From Bacteroides neonati (GTDB lineage Bacteria > Bacteroidota > Bacteroidia > Bacteroidales > Bacteroidaceae): a stretch of 64,000 bases of DNA. Under the pieces are notes generated by a model. That model was not told the DNA's origin. It was given only the letters and a program-made list of their open reading frames with translations, and searched no databases. Position 1 is the stretch's first letter. Every line of letters starts with the position of its first letter. The DNA lies in the NCBI RefSeq assembly GCF_000499785.1, contig NZ_HG726019.1:320645-384644 (forward strand), given 5' to 3'. This document shows positions 60,056 to 64,000 of this stretch, piece by piece. Both the position numbers and the translations under genes were made by a program.

Positions 60056-61747
60056 ATGGAATATTCTTTTTATGATTTTTTAAAGCTCATCGGTTCATTA
60101 GGGCTTTTCCTTTACGGAATGAAAATAATGAGCGAGGGCTTGCAAAAAATCGCGGGTGATAGACTACGAAGTATTCTGACAGCTATGACCACCAACCGAG
60201 TGACGGGAGTTTTAACAGGAGTGTTGATTACCGCCCTCATTCAGTCCTCTTCGGCAACCACCGTGATGGTGGTTAGTTTTGTAAATGCAGGGTTGCTTAC
60301 CTTAGTTCAGTCAATCAGCGTTATCATGGGTGCCAATATCGGAACCACGGTGACGGCTTGGATCATCTCCGTGTTTGGCTTCAAGGTCGATATGGCTGCT
60401 TTCGCCCTTCCCCTACTGGCCTTTGCGCTTCCGCTTATCTTCTCGGGTAAGAGTCAGCGTAAGTCGATTGGCGAATTTTTGTTTGGTTTCTCATTTCTGT
60501 TCATGGGGCTTTCGTTCTTGAAGTCGAATGCACCCGACCTGAACGCGAATCCCGAGATGCTTGCTTTTGTGCAGAACTATACGGATATGGGTTTCTTCTC
60601 CGTCCTGTTGTTCCTCTTTATCGGTACGGTTCTTACGATGATTGTGCAGGCATCGGCTGCAACAATGGCCATCACACTGATTATGTGTGCCAACGGATGG
60701 ATCAGTCTCGAGCTGGGAGCGGCATTGGTGCTGGGCGAGAACATCGGTACGACCATCACGGCCAACTTAGCCGCTATTACCGCCAACTCTCAAGCCAAAC
60801 GAGCGGCACTGGCGCACTTTGTGTTCAACGTTTTTGGAGTGATATGGGTACTTCTTATCTTCCACCCATTTATGGAGTTTGTCAATTGGGTGGTCGACAC
60901 CTTCTTCTATCCGGGTAGTGCCGAAGTGGCGATTTCATATAAGTTATCCGCCTTCCACTCTATCTTTAATATCTGTAATGTTTGCTTGCTTATCTGGGGC
61001 GTGAAGCTTATTGAGCGTACTGTTTGTGCCATTATTCATCCCAAGGAAGAGGATGAAGAGCCTCGCTTACGTTTCATTACGGGTGGTATGTTGTCGACCG
61101 CCGAGCTTTCTATCCTACAGGCACGTAAGGAGATTCACCTCTTTGCCGAGCGTATTCATCGTATGTTTGGTATGGTGCAGGATTTGCTTCATACCGAGAA
61201 GGATGACGACTTCAATAAACTGTTCAGCCGTATAGAGAAGTACGAAAATATCAGCGATAACATGGAGTTGGAGATTGCTAACTACCTTAATCAAGTGTCT
61301 GAAGGACGTTTAAGCTCGGAAAGTAAATTGCAGATACGTGGCATGTTGCGTGAAGTGACTGAAATTGAAAGCATTGGCGATAGCTGCTACAACCTGGCAC
61401 GAACCATTGATCGCAAGCATCAAAACAACCAAGACTTTACGGAGAAGCAATACGAGCATATTCACTTCATGATGAAGCTGACCAATGATGCACTTTCGCA
61501 GATGATCGTAACGCTCGAAAAACCCGAACATCAAATGGCAGACGTCAATAAATCGTTCAATCTGGAAAAGGAAATCAACAACTATCGCAATCAGTTGAAG
61601 AACCAGAACATTCTCGATGTGAATAATAAAGAATACGATTATCAGATGGGTGTACACTACATGGATATTATTGTTGAGTGTGAAAAGCTAGGCGACTACG
61701 TGGTTAATGTGGTCGAGGCGAGCAGTGATATCAGAGAGCGTAAGTAG
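60056..61747 (+). CDS. Na/Pi-cotransporter family protein with PhoU-like tail
   Basis: This 563-residue inner-membrane protein has two Na/Pi cotransporter repeats with the diagnostic ALIQSSSATTVMVVSF (about residue 60) and MIVQASAATMAITLIM (about residue 195), each followed by a GANIGTT or GENIGTT motif. About nine helices end near residue 330. The C-terminal 220 residues are helical and PhoU-like, a usual arrangement in bacterial members. It probably moves phosphate with sodium. It is divergent from the nucleoside kinase gene. Confidence 0.92.
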   Translation: MEYSFYDFLKLIGSLGLFLYGMKIMSEGLQKIAGDRLRSILTAMTTNRVTGVLTGVLITALIQSSSATTVMVVSFVNAGLLTLVQSISVIMGANIGTTVTAWIISVFGFKVDMAAFALPLLAFALPLIFSGKSQRKSIGEFLFGFSFLFMGLSFLKSNAPDLNANPEMLAFVQNYTDMGFFSVLLFLFIGTVLTMIVQASAATMAITLIMCANGWISLELGAALVLGENIGTTITANLAAITANSQAKRAALAHFVFNVFGVIWVLLIFHPFMEFVNWVVDTFFYPGSAEVAISYKLSAFHSIFNICNVCLLIWGVKLIERTVCAIIHPKEEDEEPRLRFITGGMLSTAELSILQARKEIHLFAERIHRMFGMVQDLLHTEKDDDFNKLFSRIEKYENISDNMELEIANYLNQVSEGRLSSESKLQIRGMLREVTEIESIGDSCYNLARTIDRKHQNNQDFTEKQYEHIHFMMKLTNDALSQMIVTLEKPEHQMADVNKSFNLEKEINNYRNQLKNQNILDVNNKEYDYQMGVHYMDIIVECEKLGDYVVNVVEASSDIRERK

Positions 61748-61778
61748 AAGTTCTCTTGCATAAATGTAAATACGTTAA

Positions 61779-61837
61779 ATGGCTAATGATCAATTGGAAA
61801 TAAGCAGATTTGCACTTTCCGATTAATCATTAGCCAT
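61779..61837. terminator. Long hairpin terminator between the phosphate transporter and rubredoxin
   Basis: A 22-bp stem (61779-61800 against 61816-61837, with one G-U pair and one mismatch) and a 15-base loop. CTCTTTTG follows on the plus strand. It lies between convergent genes and can serve both. Confidence 0.8.
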
Positions 61838-61859
61838 CTCTTTTGATGAGCCTTGTGGA

Positions 61860-62021
61860 TTAGTCTATATACGGCTCAAAATCTTCTTTACCTACACCAC
61901 AAAGTGGGCAAACCCAATCATTGGGAATGTCTTCAAACGGTGTGCCAGGTTCAATATCACTTTCGGGATCGCCTAATGCCGGGTCGTAAACATAATCGCA
62001 GACAGTGCAAATGTACTTCAT
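61860..62021 (-). CDS. Rubredoxin
   Basis: This 53-residue electron carrier binds one iron with four cysteines in [10 protein letters not shown] (Cys5, Cys8) and [10 protein letters not shown] (Cys38, Cys41), the normal rubredoxin size and spacing. Start at 62021; the in-frame extension to 62060 adds 13 residues not seen in the family. In anaerobes rubredoxin passes electrons to peroxide- and superoxide-reducing enzymes; no partner is adjacent. Confidence 0.96.
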   Translation of the reverse strand: MKYICTVCDYVYDPALGDPESDIEPGTPFEDIPNDWVCPLCGVGKEDFEPYID

Positions 62022-62107
62022 AATGCTTATTTTAATATATTGTTTTTTATTATAACACAAGTATATACTTTTTTGTTCGGGCTTTTTCTTTTTTAAAGAG
62101 AAAGAAT

Positions 62108-62115
62108 TATCTTTG
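62108..62115 (+). promoter_or_regulatory. Predicted -7 box of the hybrid kinase gene
   Basis: TATCTTTG matches TAnnTTTG, about 40 bases before the ATG. No clear -33 element. Confidence 0.5.
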
Positions 62116-62156
62116 CAATGCTTAATTCAGGTTAATAAATTAATAGTTGGTGAGTT

Positions 62157-63842
62157 ATGATGATAGAAATCGCTACGGTTGTTTTATGCGTTGCTTTAAT
62201 AGTCGCATTGGGCATCGAGAGAAGCAAGAGATTGAAAACACGGAAAAACCTGGATCAAGAGACCGGTGAGTTGAAAAAGGCCAATACCGTAACTCGCGCT
62301 GTCCTGAAAAACGTACATGCCTATGTGCTTTTAATTGATTCTGACTTAAAAGTATTAGCAACAAATTATTATAGTCGCACAGAGACGATAGAGACTTCCG
62401 CAGAGAAGCGGATCGGAGACTTGTTGAGGTGTAGCAATGCACTCTCGGCAGAGGGTGGATGTGGCTCCCATGTGATGTGTCAGACGTGTCCGGTGCGACA
62501 GATGCTGAACCAATCGTTCGAGCAGAAATCGAGTTTTATTGACTTCGAAGCCTCTCTTACCATTCAAGTATCCGAGAAAGAATCTAAGGTGCATGATGCT
62601 CAATTATCCGGTGCTTACCTATTGATCAACGATAAGCCTCACCTAGTCATTACAATTCACGATATCACCCGGCTGAAGCATACCGAAGAGGCTTTGCAGG
62701 AAGCTAAAGAGAAAGCTGAGCATGCCGATCGGTCTAAATCGGCTTTCCTAGCTAATATGAGCCACGAGATTCGTACACCCCTGAATGCTATCGTTGGATT
62801 TTCCGAGCTCTTGGTTGTGGCTAAAACAGACGAGGAAAAGCGTCAATATCTCGAAATCGTGAAAACAAACAATGAACTACTTCTTCAATTGGTGAATGAT
62901 ATATTGGATATATCGAAGATTGAGGCCGGAACCCTCGAGTTTGTTTATTCAGATGTTGATATCAACCTATTGATGTCTGACCTGGAGCAACTCTTCTCGA
63001 TGAAAGTAAGTGAAATGGGGGTACAAACGAAAATAGTCAGAGACACTGTGTCCTCTCCGTGTACGATGTATACCGACCGCAACCGCCTGGCACAAGTAAT
63101 CTCCAACTTTATATCAAATGCCATTAAGTTTACTCCTGATGGTATCGTTCGGTTTGGCTGGGAACTTCGCTCAGGGTCTCTCTATTTTTATGTAACTGAT
63201 AATGGTGCAGGGATACCCAAAGAGAGAGTGTCGACGGTTTTTGATCGTTTCGTCAAGTTAGAGAAAGGGCAAAACGGAACGGGGTTGGGACTTTCTATCT
63301 GCCGGACAATTGTTGAAAAGCTAGGGGGGAAACTGGGTGTCGAATCGGTTTTGGGCACAGGTTCCACTTTCTGGTTTATGATTCCTTTCCAACCGAAGGT
63401 TAAGCCCAAGGCAATCAGTGAAAAGCAGGTGGAAACAACAGTGAACGATGTCGTTGAAGCTACCGATAACCATAAACCTTCCGAAGGAAAGAAAACAATT
63501 TTAATTGCCGAAGATATGGAAGATAACTATCGATTGTGCGAGGTAATCCTTTCAGGTACATATCACCTATTATGGGCGCACAACGGTGAAGAGGTCGTCT
63601 CTCTGTTTTTGCAACAGCAGCCCGATCTGATTTTGATGGACTTACGGATGCCCGAGGTAGATGGTTACGAGGCAACGGCAGCTATCCGCCAATTGTCTTC
63701 ATCTATCCCTATCATTGCACTGACAGCTTTTGCTTATCCCGAAGATCGGAAGAGAGCAGCCGAGAGCGGCTTTACCGATTTCATGACCAAACCGGTGTCG
63801 GCAAAACTCCTGCTCGAGCGCTTGGCTTCATTATTGTCATAA
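62157..63842 (+). CDS. Hybrid histidine kinase with cysteine-rich PAS domain and receiver
   Basis: This 561-residue protein has one N-terminal membrane helix (residues 2-20), a PAS-type sensor (about 45-175), HisKA with the phospho-acceptor His203 in FLANMSHEIRTPLN, HATPase_c (GTGLGLSIC) and a C-terminal receiver with Asp495 in LILMDLRMPEVDG. Four cysteines cluster in the PAS region at 92, 102, 108 and 111 (RCSNA, GGCGSH, CQTCPVR), which looks like a metal or redox site. There is no DNA-binding output, so phosphate must pass to another protein or the receiver acts by binding. No partner is adjacent. Confidence 0.92.
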   Translation: MMIEIATVVLCVALIVALGIERSKRLKTRKNLDQETGELKKANTVTRAVLKNVHAYVLLIDSDLKVLATNYYSRTETIETSAEKRIGDLLRCSNALSAEGGCGSHVMCQTCPVRQMLNQSFEQKSSFIDFEASLTIQVSEKESKVHDAQLSGAYLLINDKPHLVITIHDITRLKHTEEALQEAKEKAEHADRSKSAFLANMSHEIRTPLNAIVGFSELLVVAKTDEEKRQYLEIVKTNNELLLQLVNDILDISKIEAGTLEFVYSDVDINLLMSDLEQLFSMKVSEMGVQTKIVRDTVSSPCTMYTDRNRLAQVISNFISNAIKFTPDGIVRFGWELRSGSLYFYVTDNGAGIPKERVSTVFDRFVKLEKGQNGTGLGLSICRTIVEKLGGKLGVESVLGTGSTFWFMIPFQPKVKPKAISEKQVETTVNDVVEATDNHKPSEGKKTILIAEDMEDNYRLCEVILSGTYHLLWAHNGEEVVSLFLQQQPDLILMDLRMPEVDGYEATAAIRQLSSSIPIIALTAFAYPEDRKRAAESGFTDFMTKPVSAKLLLERLASLLS

Positions 63843-63902
63843 TTCGGCATTCACTCGATTCATAAAAAGGTTTAATACAGGTGCTATACCGATTAAAAAT
63901 AG

Positions 63903-63910
63903 TATTTTTG
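63903..63910 (+). promoter_or_regulatory. Predicted -7 box of the last gene
   Basis: TATTTTTG matches TAnnTTTG, 28 bases before the ATG at 63939. No clear -33 element. Confidence 0.45.
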
Positions 63911-63938
63911 CAATCCTAACTAAATGCATGTATCTAAC

Positions 63939-64000
63939 ATGGCTGCAATAAAAGATGATTACTCTCATTTAGGTCTCACAGATGCTGAGGTCTTACAAAG
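63939..64000 (+). CDS. Start of a probable P-type cation-transporting ATPase (partial)
   Basis: Only about 20 codons are in the window (MAAIKDDYSHLGLTDAEVLQ). The stretch LGLTDAEVLQS resembles the N-terminal cation-ATPase domain of calcium- and sodium-type P-type pumps. The call rests on this short match and could be wrong. An in-frame ATG 15 bases earlier (63924) is possible but would leave almost no leader after the predicted promoter. Confidence 0.4.
   Translation, partial: MAAIKDDYSHLGLTDAEVLQ

Overview
The window looks like chromosomal DNA of a Bacteroides species or a close relative in the Bacteroidales. The evidence is three SusC/SusD outer-membrane pairs, Bacteroides-type promoters (TAnnTTTG, in several cases with a TTTG about 20 bases upstream), tRNA genes without an encoded CCA, a long-form IspG, an ECF sigma/FecR-type regulatory locus and an IS1380-family element of the size usual in Bacteroides. 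The species cannot be read from the sequence.

Layout. 1-12.4 kb, minus strand: topA; a SusC/SusD pair without enzymes; a plugless TonB-receptor-like barrel coupled to a 1000-residue TPR protein. 12.6-15.8 kb: thioredoxin and a NUDIX hydrolase that abut tail to tail with a hairpin across both stop codons, then ahpC-ahpF. 15.9-28.6 kb: a PUL with an ECF sigma factor, a FecR anti-sigma gene, SusC with an STN signalling domain, SusD, a discoidin lipoprotein and an M60 (mucin-type glycoprotease) lipoprotein. 28.7-33.2 kb: suhB-like phosphatase, comF, two tRNA-Asn genes, a PfkB sugar/nucleoside kinase and a C-terminal processing protease. 33.2-48.1 kb: a PUL best read as beta-1,2-glucan utilisation (membrane-bound LuxR-type regulator, GH3, SusC, SusD, GH144, then an EEP-family lipoprotein, a GH43-like enzyme and an alpha/beta hydrolase). 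48.2-53.3 kb, minus strand: the run rpoN, PAP2-like, gcvH, purE, ispG. 53.4-64 kb: M24 aminopeptidase, EamA transporter, HU-like DNA-binding protein with an unusual leader, a TPR sensor kinase lacking its phospho-acceptor histidine, TGS-uridine kinase fusion, Na/Pi transporter, rubredoxin, hybrid histidine kinase, and the start of a probable P-type cation ATPase.

The most striking locus is the anti-sigma gene of the M60 PUL. Its first 77 codons lie on the minus strand and the rest on the plus strand. The break falls inside a 17-bp inverted repeat (16692-16708 and 17168-17184). Flipping the enclosed 459 bp restores one in-frame FecR with its membrane helix. The same gene is also split by an IS1380-type element (17503-19087) with a 5-bp target duplication; removing it restores the frame exactly, giving a 312-residue FecR. 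I read this as an intragenic invertible switch in an anti-sigma factor, now further broken by an IS.

A second unexplained structure is an array of four 18-bp palindromes with centres exactly 22 bp apart (55792-55875), just after a predicted promoter and ahead of the HU-like gene. Smaller items are three AGTACGTACT palindromes between ahpF and the sigma gene, a 19-bp direct repeat upstream of the GH3 and SusC genes of the glucan PUL, and a four-cysteine cluster in the PAS region of the hybrid kinase.
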